A stretch of 64,000 bases of DNA from UBA4582 sp047629195 (GCA_047629195.1 JBLHWY010000012.1:3503-67502); one strand, 5' to 3'. Positions 36,955-46,588 are shown, numbered from the stretch's first letter. Translations and numbers: made by a program. Notes: generated from the letters alone by a model not told the origin.

Positions 36955-38079
36955 ATGCCTTCTGACAATACAAAAGTAGAAACCCAACTTTTCAAAGATC
37001 TCTCGATTCGAGCCCGGGGTGGCATTGTCATCTATATCACCGTATGGCTGATCACAGCGTACTGGGCAGATATAGACCAGCAAGCACCAGCTCTATTCTA
37101 TCTAAACGCCGGTCTGTTTCTATTGGTCGCCATAATACGGGTATTTCATCTATATTATTTTAAACAGGTTAGGCCAGATAATTTGGTGTTTATGCACCGA
37201 AGTCTGGTTATTCTTATTTTGGCCAGCGCACTTCATCATGGATTGCTATCGGCATACATTATCTTTTCGTCAACTTTTGAAGAACTCAGATATCCATATA
37301 TGATTATCGTCACGGCTTTCGCAACGGGTGGCACAGCCACTTTAAGTATATCCAGGATTACAGGTATTGCATTTCCACTACTGATTTTGCTACCCACCCT
37401 CATCGTTGGGAGCCTGATTGGCGGAGCAGAGAATCTTATTCTCGTTGTACTAGCAATCATTGGCCTGGTCTATGTCATGGAAGCAGGCCGTGCGGCACGC
37501 AGGGACTACCAAAATGCAATCACCAATCACCAGATTGCAGAAGCGCGCGCAGAGCTGATGGAAAAACTCAGTATCACCGATCAATTGACAGCCCTACATA
37601 ATAGAATGTACTTCAATAACAAACTCATTCAGGACTGGAATCACTGCCTTCGCCTTAATTCACCCATCAGTATATTGATTATCGATCTAGACCATTTCAA
37701 ACTCGTCAACGATACCTACGGCCATGGCGCTGGAGATAGATGCTTACAAATGGTGTCTGGTGTCATCAAATCAGAAATTCAGCGAACCACCGACACCGTG
37801 GCACGATATGGTGGCGAAGAGTTCGTCGCAATTTTACCTCACACAGATCTTAAAACTTCAGCTCGGATTGCCAATAATTTAGTCGCAGCGGTATCTGGTG
37901 CTGACTTTAGAATAGGTGAAAACAAAGTACCCATTAGCTGCTCTATTGGTATCGCGTGTTCGACGCCAGCAAGAAACGAAGATAGCAACGCGCTGTTAAT
38001 CGCCGCAGACAGTGCACTCTACAAAGCAAAGCAAAGTGGCAGAAATCGTTGCTGCATAGAAGAGAAGATTTCATCTTGA
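36955..38079 (+). CDS. Membrane-bound diguanylate cyclase
   Basis: A 374-residue protein. Residues about 22-175 hold around six hydrophobic helices (IVIYITVWLITAYW through LILVVLAIIGLVYVM), an unassigned membrane sensor. A helical linker with VEM-type spacing leads to the GGDEF domain. The active site is GGEEF at 286-290, with an inhibitory RTTD at 277-280, five residues upstream. It makes c-di-GMP at the inner membrane in response to an unknown signal. It is convergent with the flavin/ferredoxin fusion gene. Confidence 0.93.
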   Translation: MPSDNTKVETQLFKDLSIRARGGIVIYITVWLITAYWADIDQQAPALFYLNAGLFLLVAIIRVFHLYYFKQVRPDNLVFMHRSLVILILASALHHGLLSAYIIFSSTFEELRYPYMIIVTAFATGGTATLSISRITGIAFPLLILLPTLIVGSLIGGAENLILVVLAIIGLVYVMEAGRAARRDYQNAITNHQIAEARAELMEKLSITDQLTALHNRMYFNNKLIQDWNHCLRLNSPISILIIDLDHFKLVNDTYGHGAGDRCLQMVSGVIKSEIQRTTDTVARYGGEEFVAILPHTDLKTSARIANNLVAAVSGADFRIGENKVPISCSIGIACSTPARNEDSNALLIAADSALYKAKQSGRNRCCIEEKISS

Positions 38080-38089
38080 GAGCGCCGCC

Positions 38090-40195
38090 TCACAAACCCA
38101 GCGTTAATGTAGGTACACCTTCATCATCTTGTTGAGCTGGAGATGCACAACAAAGAAGTACCTCATCGTCTTCTAACGCCAGCGCACTCGCCGCTTTATA
38201 GACAACTGCGCCCGCTATAAGCTTTACCTTGCACGCGCCGCACTGGCCACTGCGGCACCCGTATTCTGGACTGAACCCATGTGCTTCTGCGAACTCCAGC
38301 AAGTTACCATCCCCGGATACCCAAGCCTGTTCCACGCCTGAATCAGAAAATCGAATAATCGCCTCTTTTGCTTCGGGCAAGACATCGGGGTTCTCGACAG
38401 CAACGTTAGTACTTCGCTGAAGTGCAGCAGGACCAAACTCTTCAGCAAAGACACGTGAATCACTAACGCCAATCTTATTGAGCATGTCATACATGGACTG
38501 CATAAACCCGCTCGGCCCACACAGATAAAAATCATAATCATCGAGAGGTAAAATTGATTGAAGAAAAGGCGCTGATATTCTACCTGTACCGTGATAATCA
38601 ACATCTTGCTCTAGATTGTTGTCCACCTCAGAGAGTAAAGAGTAATGCCGAATAAAACCGTTAGACTGTGCCGATATCGCGTTTAACTCGTCGAAAAAAG
38701 GGCGTTGCTCACTAGTTTTTGCGGAGCTTACCAGTACCGTTTGACGCATATGCCTAGTACGGACACCTTCAATGAGTACGTGTCGCAACATAGAGACCAT
38801 TGGCGTAATTCCGACGCCAGCAGCCAACAACACAGCTGGGCGTTCCTCGCTTGCATCAAAGAAGAATGGGCCACGCGGCTGCTTTACCTCAACAACATCA
38901 CCGATGTTTATATGATCATGCATAAAGTTAGAGAATTCACCACCTGAGAATTTTAGCTCCGAAGCTGTCTCCCGTTTAATGCTGATTCGAATCAACGGAT
39001 CAGCAGGTGCACTCGAAACCGTATAGGTCCTGATCAGTTGTTTACCTGCCACTAGCATTTTGATCGTGAGAAATTGTCCAGGCTTAAATTTTGGTGTTAG
39101 ACCATCTTTGGCAGAGAGATAGAATGATTTAATCACGCTACTTTCATCGACTGCCTGTCGAACAACATAATCAGACCATGCATCTAGCTGCTGGCTTGCA
39201 TCCATTCTTAATTCAGCTTCGCTCCATGTGCCAGTCAATAAAGTATTTTGAGAGAAATCTCCAAATTTCAACCGAAAGGGTAAGCCGTGCTTTAGCCAGC
39301 GACCATGGTCCAAATGGAATTTCCAGAGGCGCTGGGCACCCTCAAAATGTTCAATCTCAGGGGAATCCCAAATCATCTCAACCGTACCAGTCACGGTGAG
39401 TATGTGTCCCCTCTCAAAATCAATGAAGAGTAATCCTGCACGCGGGTTTTCTACGAAATTACCAAACGTGTTAAAGTGGTTGTTGCCGATAAAATCAGGA
39501 ATCGTTAGCGTTTTAGTATTATCCACGCGAATAAAACCCGGTCTGCCACCGCGATGAGAGACGTCGGCGCCTTCACTTGCTTCACCGCTTCCACCTGCGA
39601 CGGAACTGGCAACAAGAAATGTATCACTGTTTCGGATCAGCTCCATCGCTTCGTCATCGAATTCTGATAATTCCTGAACCGTAGGCGTCTCAGATGAGAT
39701 GGGATCAACCTTCTGCATATCCCGCGTCTGAATATATTGAGGGCAATTCCCGAATGATTGGTCGACACGAAGACGGAGCTTTGTTGTTTCAGGACTTAGA
39801 GATTTACAACTTAGAACATGTGCACTTAATCGATTGCGCCGACGCGTAGGTAAATCAAGGCCAAGCAGCCCAAGTTGCACACCTTGCTGAAGGGATTTGG
39901 ATAGCGGGTCACCGACCACGGGCATCGCTTCAATGTCCAAGGTTTTAGGATCGGGACTATGAATTAAATTAGCGTCACCAAACAGGATTGAAGCCCATGG
40001 CCAGCCTGACGTATCCGAGTGACCAACAAATACAAATGGCAGCTGCTGAAAAAAATCACGATGCTGCTCAGGCATATGATCGCGAATAACTTGACGACCA
40101 AATTTTTCCATTCTATCTCTCACACCCATTCGATTTTGAACAGCTATCTCACCTTTGTGAAATGGGGATGCTTTCAATTCCTTTGTTTCGGACAT
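38090..40195 (-). CDS. Fusion oxidoreductase: PNPOx-like, ferredoxin reductase and 2Fe-2S ferredoxin modules
   Basis: About 701 residues from the ATG at 40195 (GGAG six bases upstream); the frame extends to a TTG at 40216. Residues about 40-310 are a pyridoxamine-phosphate-oxidase-like flavin domain (WPWASILFGD, GFIRVDNTKTLTIPDFIGNN). About 335-590 form an FAD/NAD(P)H ferredoxin reductase (RTYTVSSAP, AAGVGITPMVSML, YDFYLCGPSGFMQSMYD). The C-terminus is a plant-type ferredoxin with YGCRSGQCGACKVKL and a fourth Cys near LLCCASP. Electron flow from NAD(P)H to the flavin domain is expected. It is the last gene of the TetR-controlled set. The substrate is unknown; quinones or other electrophiles are plausible. 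Confidence 0.88.
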   Translation of the reverse strand: MSETKELKASPFHKGEIAVQNRMGVRDRMEKFGRQVIRDHMPEQHRDFFQQLPFVFVGHSDTSGWPWASILFGDANLIHSPDPKTLDIEAMPVVGDPLSKSLQQGVQLGLLGLDLPTRRRNRLSAHVLSCKSLSPETTKLRLRVDQSFGNCPQYIQTRDMQKVDPISSETPTVQELSEFDDEAMELIRNSDTFLVASSVAGGSGEASEGADVSHRGGRPGFIRVDNTKTLTIPDFIGNNHFNTFGNFVENPRAGLLFIDFERGHILTVTGTVEMIWDSPEIEHFEGAQRLWKFHLDHGRWLKHGLPFRLKFGDFSQNTLLTGTWSEAELRMDASQQLDAWSDYVVRQAVDESSVIKSFYLSAKDGLTPKFKPGQFLTIKMLVAGKQLIRTYTVSSAPADPLIRISIKRETASELKFSGGEFSNFMHDHINIGDVVEVKQPRGPFFFDASEERPAVLLAAGVGITPMVSMLRHVLIEGVRTRHMRQTVLVSSAKTSEQRPFFDELNAISAQSNGFIRHYSLLSEVDNNLEQDVDYHGTGRISAPFLQSILPLDDYDFYLCGPSGFMQSMYDMLNKIGVSDSRVFAEEFGPAALQRSTNVAVENPDVLPEAKEAIIRFSDSGVEQAWVSGDGNLLEFAEAHGFSPEYGCRSGQCGACKVKLIAGAVVYKAASALALEDDEVLLCCASPAQQDDEGVPTLTLGL

Positions 40196-40229
40196 AACTG
40201 ACTCCATGAAATTCAAGAAAATAAATAAA

Positions 40230-40286
40230 GGTGACCTAGCTTTTTAACTGTTTTCCTACACAGTTCGCCTAAACAACAAGGTCACC
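40230..40286 (-). terminator. Inverted repeat between gst and the fusion oxidoreductase gene
   Basis: GGTGACCT (40230-40237) and AGGTCACC (40279-40286) are perfect complements, with an inner AACTG/CAGTT pairing. On the minus strand the right arm is followed by TTTATTTATT. It could attenuate transcription into the downstream gene, or be a regulator site. Confidence 0.45.
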
Positions 40287-40294
40287 AAACATAA

Positions 40295-40927
40295 CTATGC
40301 TGCTTTAGTTGCAAGACCAACGGCAGTCGCCTGCATTGGCACGAAACCGGGGAGCTGTTCTATGCGCGTTAACCATGCCCTAACATTCGCATAGTCAGCC
40401 AAAGAAACGTCACCCTCTGGTGCATGTGCGATATAAGCATAGTTAGCCAGATCAGCAATCGTTGCATGATCAGTCACCAGCCATTGGCGCCCTTCAAGGT
40501 GCGCATCCAACTCAGCAATTATTCCGTGAGCGATCGCGATCGCGCTATCATGATCTAACTGTGCACCAAACACATTGACCAAACGCGCTACTGCGGGACC
40601 GAACGCTACCTTTCCGGCTGCAACAGATAGAAAGCGTTGTACTTCAGCAGCCACCGCTGGAGCTTTGGGTAACCAGGTGTTTTTTTCGTCGTACTTAGCT
40701 GCGAGATACACAAGAATTGCATTGGAGTCTGCCAAAGTAATGTCTCCATCTTCGAGAACGGGTACCTGCCCAAATCGATTCTTCTGTAGAAACTCGGGCA
40801 ATTTATGCGCACCGTTTGCAAGATCAACATCGATGATATTAGCCGGCAGATTCAGGATCGACAGAAAAGTTTCAACGCGGTGAGCATGACCAGAAAGCGC
40901 GTGACGGTAGAGCGTAATAGTAGACAT
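40295..40927 (-). CDS. Glutathione S-transferase
   Basis: A 210-residue GST starting MSTITLYRHALSGHAHRVET at 40927, with AGAAGGA upstream; the longer frame (MFELKLKKE) lacks this. The thioredoxin-fold half includes FGQVPVLEDGDITLADSNAI, which binds glutathione, and the C-terminal half is the helical domain ending in GFVPMQATAVG. It conjugates or reduces electrophiles with glutathione. It lies between DUF1348 and the fusion oxidoreductase, all under the putative TetR operators, which suggests a detoxification unit. Confidence 0.93.
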   Translation of the reverse strand: MSTITLYRHALSGHAHRVETFLSILNLPANIIDVDLANGAHKLPEFLQKNRFGQVPVLEDGDITLADSNAILVYLAAKYDEKNTWLPKAPAVAAEVQRFLSVAAGKVAFGPAVARLVNVFGAQLDHDSAIAIAHGIIAELDAHLEGRQWLVTDHATIADLANYAYIAHAPEGDVSLADYANVRAWLTRIEQLPGFVPMQATAVGLATKAA

Positions 40928-41019
40928 TTTATATTCCTTCTTTAGTTTAAGTTCGAACATCTGAGTTCGAGCGTTTTAGCGTGAGGATTATTCCTCGGGT
41001 TGTTTCTAATAAACCTGGT

Positions 41020-41430
41020 TTATCTAAGCGATCGCTGACCTTCAACAATCATCTGTTCATTAATGCTGGTGGCACGTGAATTCATCTGACCGCTCAATTC
41101 AAACTCCCAATGTTCAATGCCATGGGCACGAAACCATTGGCCACCATCATCGTGATACTCATAAACAAAATTCACCGCAATTCGGCTCCCTCCAAACAGA
41201 AAAAGCTGCTTCTTCAAGCGATAGTTAAGCTCGCGATTCCACTTCCGCGTTAGAAGCGCTGTAATGTCGGATCGGCCTTTTACAAACTCCGCTCGGTTGC
41301 GCCAGCTCGAATCACTGGTGTAAGCAAGAGCAACTTTTGCAGGACTTCGCGTGTTCCAGAGGTCTTCAGCAAGCTGAACTTTCTGTCGTGCCGATTCCAG
41401 CGTGAATGGCGGTTTGAGGATTTCGTTCAT
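41020..41430 (-). CDS. DUF1348 / NTF2-like protein
   Basis: A 136-residue protein from the ATG at 41430 (GGAG seven bases upstream). WNTRSPAKVALAYTSDSSWR, FVKGRSDITALLTRKWNREL and NFVYEYHDDGGQWFRAHGIE identify the DUF1348 (YesE/SnoaL-like NTF2 fold) family. These cone-shaped proteins bind small molecules and sometimes act as isomerases or hydratases. It is the first gene of the divergent unit opposite tetR. The function is unknown. Confidence 0.9.
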   Translation of the reverse strand: MNEILKPPFTLESARQKVQLAEDLWNTRSPAKVALAYTSDSSWRNRAEFVKGRSDITALLTRKWNRELNYRLKKQLFLFGGSRIAVNFVYEYHDDGGQWFRAHGIEHWEFELSGQMNSRATSINEQMIVEGQRSLR

Positions 41431-41498
41431 CTTCTGACTCCGTATCAAATTCGTTAAGCATGTCGGGTTAGTTAGTCAAACCGGAAGTGAAGCAAAGT

Positions 41499-41543
41499 AA
41501 ACCGATCTGTTTATCTTGAAAGCAAAGGTAAACCGATCGGTTT
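41499..41543. promoter_or_regulatory. Two TetR-type operators before DUF1348-gst-oxidoreductase
   Basis: AAACCGATCGGTTT at 41530-41543 is a perfect 14-bp palindrome. AAACCGATCTGTTT at 41499-41512 differs from it at one base. Their centres are 31 bp apart, about three helical turns, and both lie inside the repeated context AGCAAAG(G)TAAACCGATC. They lie 70-115 bp upstream of the DUF1348 start. Repression by the adjacent TetR protein is inferred. Confidence 0.7.
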
Positions 41544-41667
41544 CCATTGTCAACCATTAATTTTCGCCCTCGCGTGGATAGGCTCTCGAGGAGGCCTAAT
41601 TGACTATAAACAAAGGGCTTTGTTACATTCGCTTAAAGCTAGATGTCAATAGTTACCCAATTCAGGT

Positions 41668-41681
41668 ATACTAATCGGTAT
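41668..41681. promoter_or_regulatory. Third TetR-type operator at the tetR promoter
   Basis: ATACTAATCGGTAT; its complement ATACCGATTAGTAT matches the A-x-ACCGAT core of the two upstream operators. It is embedded in GTATAC inverted arms and ends 26 bp before the tetR ATG, which suggests autorepression. Confidence 0.6.
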
Positions 41682-41707
41682 ACAATAACCACCTAGAACA
41701 CCAACCT

Positions 41708-42289
41708 ATGCCCGCCATATCTAAAAGAGAACAAATTGTTGCAGAAGCCTTAAGGCTGTTTTATCGCGACGGTTTTAATGCCACAGGGATTGATAAGATC
41801 TGCAAGGATGCCGGGGTTTCGAAGAAAACGTTATACAACCACTTCCGGTCAAAGGACGAACTGATACTCGCAACACTGCGCCTGCGAGATGAGGCATTCA
41901 GAAACAAGTTCATGCGTGAAACAGAAAGGCTGGGCAAGACACCCAAAGAAAGATTACTCTGCCTGTTTGATGTGCTTGCTGCCTGGACAGAGGAAAAAGA
42001 CTTTTACGGCTGTATGTTCATCAACGCATCGGCAGAGTTCTCCGATAGAAACGATCCGATTCATCTGTTTAGCGCAGAACACAAACGTCTGATGCGTGAA
42101 TATATTCGAGAGCTCGCTGAAAAAGCGGGTACAACAAATCCAATGCAACTAGCTAGCCAGCTAAATCTGTTGTTAGAGGGCGCAATAGTTGAAGCACACG
42201 TTAGCAATAATCAAGAGGCAGCAAAGCTTGCGAAATCGATGGCGCGAGTTGTTATCGAGCAATCTTTTAAATTGCAGACATCTCACTAA
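41708..42289 (+). CDS. TetR/AcrR family transcriptional regulator
   Basis: A 193-residue repressor. The N-terminal DNA-binding region reads REQIVAEALRLFYRDGFNAT, GIDKICKDAGVSKKTLYNHF, FRSKDELILATLR. The C-terminal helical domain includes FYGCMFINASAEF, typical of regulators that pair with glutathione or quinone detoxification genes. It is divergent from DUF1348-gst-oxidoreductase, and three related palindromes lie in the 259-bp intergenic region. The inducer is unknown; an electrophile is likely. Confidence 0.93.
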   Translation: MPAISKREQIVAEALRLFYRDGFNATGIDKICKDAGVSKKTLYNHFRSKDELILATLRLRDEAFRNKFMRETERLGKTPKERLLCLFDVLAAWTEEKDFYGCMFINASAEFSDRNDPIHLFSAEHKRLMREYIRELAEKAGTTNPMQLASQLNLLLEGAIVEAHVSNNQEAAKLAKSMARVVIEQSFKLQTSH

Positions 42290-42315
42290 CAAACAGTTGG
42301 TGACTAAATAGGCAA

Positions 42316-43506
42316 CTAGGCTGACAATTGGTTCTCTACCAACTTCACCCAATATTGAACACCCTTGAGTAGAATCTGGTCGTTAAAGTCATAACTTGGA
42401 TTGTGAAGTGCGCATCCGCTACCCGATTCACCGCCATTACCAATCAAACCATAACTGCCGGGTCGAACCGTTAGCATATTTGCGAAGTCTTCAGATATCG
42501 TATAACGGTCGCAGTGACCATTTACTTGGTCGCGACCAAACACCTCCTCAGCAGCTCGTATCGCAATATCAGTTTCCAACTCGTGATTGATTGTCGCCGG
42601 AAACACTGTTTCAAAATGAAATTCGTAACTTGCTCCAGCGGTGTCACAAATTCCTGCGACAATGCGTTCCATTGTTGAGGCGAGCTTTTCGATTAACTCA
42701 TCTGTAAAACAACGACAATCACCCTTGAGCGATATGTGCGATGGCAAAACATTGACCGTACCGTCGGTGACAAACTCTGTCACAGAAATGACCGCAGGTT
42801 CACTAAGTACATTAAGGTTTCTGGACACAATCGATTGTAGAGCAACGACTATTTGGGCCGCGACTAACATTGCATCTACCGTCATATAGGGCAATGCCGC
42901 ATGACCGCCCTTGCCAATCACTTGGATATGAAAACTGCTTTCACTCGCCATTATGGGTCCAGGACGGATAGCAAACTCGCCCGCTGACAATCCCGGAAGG
43001 TTATGCAGTCCATACACGGAATCAATATTGAATCGATCAAACAGCCCGTCATCGATCATCGCACGGGCACCTTTGCCATGTTCCTCTGCAGGCTGAAAAA
43101 TAAAGTACACGAGACCTGAGAAGTCGCAGCTTAAAGACAAATACTCTGCCGCCCCCAACAGCATGGTAGTGTGACCATCATGGCCACAGGCATGCATAAG
43201 ACCGTCATTTTTAGAACGATACGAAAACACATTCTTTTCATGAATTTTTAAAGCGTCCATGTCAGCGCGGAGGCCGATGCTCTTTTCGCTGTTACCTTTA
43301 CGTAAAATGCCAACAACCCCTGTGTTGCCCATGCCACGAATCACCTCAACACCAAAACTTTCAAGTTTAGCTGCAACAAAATTTGATGTAATGACCTCAT
43401 CAAAACCAAATTCGGGTGAACTGTGGAGAAGGTGGCGCCACTCTACAAGGCGAGTCTCGAAATCTGAACCTGCGAGGAAGGCATTACTGGTCGCCGGATT
43501 AGCCAT
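42316..43506 (-). CDS. M20 family amidohydrolase (hippurate hydrolase-like)
   Basis: A 396-residue M20D peptidase with the metal site in GLMHACGHDGHTTMLLGAAE and further ligands in FQPAEEHGKGARAMIDDGLF; the dimerisation domain contains GKGGHAALPYMTVDAM. C-terminal ligand LHNPSYDFND. Such enzymes cleave N-acyl amino acids, hippurate or indole conjugates. It is cytoplasmic. It is 26 bp downstream of the FAD-linked dehydrogenase gene on the same strand, so an operon is likely. Confidence 0.93.
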   Translation of the reverse strand: MANPATSNAFLAGSDFETRLVEWRHLLHSSPEFGFDEVITSNFVAAKLESFGVEVIRGMGNTGVVGILRKGNSEKSIGLRADMDALKIHEKNVFSYRSKNDGLMHACGHDGHTTMLLGAAEYLSLSCDFSGLVYFIFQPAEEHGKGARAMIDDGLFDRFNIDSVYGLHNLPGLSAGEFAIRPGPIMASESSFHIQVIGKGGHAALPYMTVDAMLVAAQIVVALQSIVSRNLNVLSEPAVISVTEFVTDGTVNVLPSHISLKGDCRCFTDELIEKLASTMERIVAGICDTAGASYEFHFETVFPATINHELETDIAIRAAEEVFGRDQVNGHCDRYTISEDFANMLTVRPGSYGLIGNGGESGSGCALHNPSYDFNDQILLKGVQYWVKLVENQLSA

Positions 43507-43532
43507 AATATTTCCTACAATAATCTAAGCGT

Positions 43533-44915
43533 TTATACCAAAAAAACTTTACCAGGATTTAGCAGCTGTTTTGGATCAACGGCCGACTTTATTGCGCGCA
43601 TCAAATTCATCTCGGCCTCACTACGGTTGATGTTTAGCCAGGCCATTTTTTCCAACCCAATACCATGTTCCGCGGATACTGAGCCACCAAAACTTTGTAG
43701 ACAACTGTAGATAATCCTATTTGCCTGTTCGTGTTCCTCGGCTTCGAGATAGGCTTCTCCGCTAGAAGGCAGGACAAATATATGTAGATTTCCGTCAGCA
43801 ATGTGACCAAACACAACACTCTCAACACCCGGCACTTCAATTTTCAGTCGCTGATCAATTTCCTCGGTGTAATCAACCATATGTTTTAACGGCAAGCTAA
43901 CATCATAAAGATAGGCGGGCAACAGCGGATCAAACTCCTCACGAACAATCCAAAGCTCACTTCTTTCACGATCTGAATTTGGCACTATAGCATCAAGTAT
44001 TTGTCCTTTTTCGTAGGCTGTTTCCAGCATGCGATTAAATCGCAGCTGGTCAGTCTCGGCGTCGAAACCTTCTGCTTCGATTAGGATATAGAAAGGGTAA
44101 TCTCTGCTCATCGGGGGTCTGTGATCATTTTCTCCCGTCACACCGCGGTAATAATTCTGCCACATGACCTCAAAAGCACTAAGCGTACCGGCCAATCCTT
44201 CACGAAACTGGTTCAGCAAACTCATCACGTTCTCAAAAGAACTTACTGCAATCATCGCAGTCTGGCGGCTAGTAGGTTTAGGGTATAGCCGTACCATGAT
44301 CTTCGTGATCACACCTAACGTCCCTTCGCTGCCGATAAATAATTGTTTTAGGTCGTAACCTGTATTGTTTTTGAGCATCGGGTACATTGATGACATGACC
44401 GTGCCATCCATTAAGACAACTTCAAGACCAAGCACCAAGTTTCGAACCATACCGTATCTAAGGACGTTTATACCGCCAGCATTGGTCGCAATGTTGCCTC
44501 CGATTGTACAACTGCCTCGGGCACCCAGGTCCAATGGAAACAGCAATAGCTTCTCAGCTAACGTTTCCTGCAGCTTCTGCAGAACAACTCCCGCCTGAAC
44601 GGTAGCAACACTTTCTTCCTCGTCCACATTTTCAATTTGACTCATACGTTCAAGTGAGATGATCACATCATCTTTCGTCGACTCGGCACCCGCGACGACA
44701 CCTGTTAGTCCACCCTGAACCACAACACTTTGGTTTAGCCCATGACAGTGGGCTAAAATTTGACTGACCTCTTCAGTTGAAGCCGGTTTCACCAGCGCCA
44801 AAGCTTGAGTCGGAGAAGCGTTCCAATAAGAAACCGAACGTTCACGCAATACATCACCTGCCAGTACTGCTTTTTCACCCACGATTGCTGCTAATTGATC
44901 AACCAGATTGTTCAC
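43533..44915 (-). CDS. FAD-binding oxidase (GlcD/D-2-hydroxyacid dehydrogenase type)
   Basis: A 460-residue flavoprotein with a GTG start preceded by GGGAG. The PCMH FAD-binding domain spans about 35-215 (VVVQGGLTGVVAGAES, RGSCTIGGNIATNAGGINVL). The oxidase C-terminal domain spans about 220-455 (VVFGHIADGNLHIFVLP, SAEHGIGLEKMAWL). It oxidises D-lactate, glycolate or D-2-hydroxyglutarate; the substrate cannot be fixed here. No GlcE/GlcF partners are nearby, which favours a single-subunit enzyme. Confidence 0.92.
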   Translation of the reverse strand: MNNLVDQLAAIVGEKAVLAGDVLRERSVSYWNASPTQALALVKPASTEEVSQILAHCHGLNQSVVVQGGLTGVVAGAESTKDDVIISLERMSQIENVDEEESVATVQAGVVLQKLQETLAEKLLLFPLDLGARGSCTIGGNIATNAGGINVLRYGMVRNLVLGLEVVLMDGTVMSSMYPMLKNNTGYDLKQLFIGSEGTLGVITKIMVRLYPKPTSRQTAMIAVSSFENVMSLLNQFREGLAGTLSAFEVMWQNYYRGVTGENDHRPPMSRDYPFYILIEAEGFDAETDQLRFNRMLETAYEKGQILDAIVPNSDRERSELWIVREEFDPLLPAYLYDVSLPLKHMVDYTEEIDQRLKIEVPGVESVVFGHIADGNLHIFVLPSSGEAYLEAEEHEQANRIIYSCLQSFGGSVSAEHGIGLEKMAWLNINRSEAEMNLMRAIKSAVDPKQLLNPGKVFLV

Positions 44916-45121
44916 ACTTACTCCCGTCTTTATATTTTTCTATGCCAACGTCCAGCATACCGCGATTGCTAAATTTTTATATCAATGTATCCAGTTGAGA
45001 CATCGGTTCCAGCACAATATTTGACCGATTAACGATAGCCAAAAGGTTGACCGATAGTCTCGGAATCGAGCTGCTATTCCGCCGTTTATGTAGTCTAATT
45101 ACATTTTTGGAGGAACGCCAC

Positions 45122-46585
45122 GTGGCTAAGCTGGTACCTGTAGACGCTTTTGATCTGATTATTGTCGGTGGCAGTGGCGATCTCGCATTACGTAAACTAT
45201 TACCCGCCCTCTACCATCGGGATGGTGATGAGCAGATCACCTCCGACAGTCGGATAATCGCGGTAAGTCGAGCAGAAATGACTCGGGGTCAATACATCGA
45301 GAGCGTTCACCAAGCGCTGGTATCAAACCTCGGCTCAGTCGATAAAATTCAGTTTGAAAGGTTTGCAAGCAGGCTGTATTACCTGCACTTCGACGTTTTG
45401 GACCTTTCATCTTGGTCACCCCTCTCAAAGTTACTTGCTGGTCGAGAAGACAAAATTCGCGCTATTTACCTGGCAACACCTCCAGCGCTGTTTGGTCCTG
45501 TCGCGCAGGGCTTTAAAGCCAATACGCTCATGACCGAGAATATGCGCATCGTGTTGGAGAAACCCGTGGGTGACAACCATGCGGCGGCAAAAGCCATCAA
45601 CGATGAAGTTGGCGAATGTTTTCCAGAGAATCAAATATTTAGAATAGATCATTATCTGGGTAAAGAGACGGTGCAGAATATACTCGCACTGCGATTTGGC
45701 AATTCTTTGTTTGAACCATTATGGCGCAGGGAGGTTGTTGACCACATCCAGATAACTGTCGCCGAAGATCTTGGCGTTGATAATCGAGTTGAGTTCTACA
45801 ATGAAATCGGCGCGCTACGCGACATGGTACAAAATCACTTGCTGCAACTTGTTTGCCTTGTGGCAATGGAAGCACCCAGCAGCCTTGATCACGATGCGGT
45901 TCGGGATGAAAAGCTAAAGGTGCTTCGAGCACTAAGACCCATGAAAGCAGCGGAAGTTAAATCGAATAGCGTACGTGCACGGTATTCTGCTGGCGCAATC
46001 GATGGCAAGGCAGTCCCCGGCTATGCAGAGCAAATCAACGCAGAGTCAATAACGGAAACTTTCGTCGCACTCAAAGTCGAAATCGATAACTGGCGTTGGT
46101 CAGGTGTCCCATTCTACCTGCGAACAGGAAAACGTCTTTCTGTTAAACATTCAGAAATAGTGATTCAGTTTAAGCCGGTGCCCCACGCTATTTTTAACGA
46201 CGCAAATTACGACACGGTACCCAATCGGCTATCAATCATGTTGCAACCAAATGAAGGCGTAAAGCTAACCATCATGGCGAAGGAACCCGGACCAGATGCA
46301 TTCAATCTCAAGCCCGTGTCGCTCGACCTCAGCTTTGAAGAAACCTTTGGCGTTCACTACCCAGACTCATATGAGCGGTTAATCATCGAGGTCATAAGAG
46401 GTAACCCTGCGTTATTCATGCGTCGCGACGAAATCGAGACTGCCTGGCAATGGATAGATGGCATCATTGCCGGTTGGCAGGAGTCAAGACAACCGCTTGA
46501 GAACTATGTCGCTGGCTCGTGGGGACCCCCATCATCTGCCACCATGCTTGACCGTGATGGTCGCAGTTGGCAAACCGGTAGTTAG
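45122..46585 (+). CDS. zwf: Glucose-6-phosphate 1-dehydrogenase
   Basis: A 487-residue protein starting at GTG 45122 (GGAGG eight bases upstream); the open frame before it is not homologous. The NADP-binding motif is GGSGDLALRKLLPALY, the active site RIDHYLGKETVQNI, and the C-terminal domain has GALRDMVQNHLLQL and DEKLKVLRALRP. All core motifs are intact, so it is probably active. It oxidises glucose-6-phosphate to 6-phosphogluconolactone, making NADPH. It heads the zwf-pgl-edd-eda cluster, whose last genes are broken. Confidence 0.95.
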   Translation: MAKLVPVDAFDLIIVGGSGDLALRKLLPALYHRDGDEQITSDSRIIAVSRAEMTRGQYIESVHQALVSNLGSVDKIQFERFASRLYYLHFDVLDLSSWSPLSKLLAGREDKIRAIYLATPPALFGPVAQGFKANTLMTENMRIVLEKPVGDNHAAAKAINDEVGECFPENQIFRIDHYLGKETVQNILALRFGNSLFEPLWRREVVDHIQITVAEDLGVDNRVEFYNEIGALRDMVQNHLLQLVCLVAMEAPSSLDHDAVRDEKLKVLRALRPMKAAEVKSNSVRARYSAGAIDGKAVPGYAEQINAESITETFVALKVEIDNWRWSGVPFYLRTGKRLSVKHSEIVIQFKPVPHAIFNDANYDTVPNRLSIMLQPNEGVKLTIMAKEPGPDAFNLKPVSLDLSFEETFGVHYPDSYERLIIEVIRGNPALFMRRDEIETAWQWIDGIIAGWQESRQPLENYVAGSWGPPSSATMLDRDGRSWQTGS

Positions 46586-46588
46586 CAG

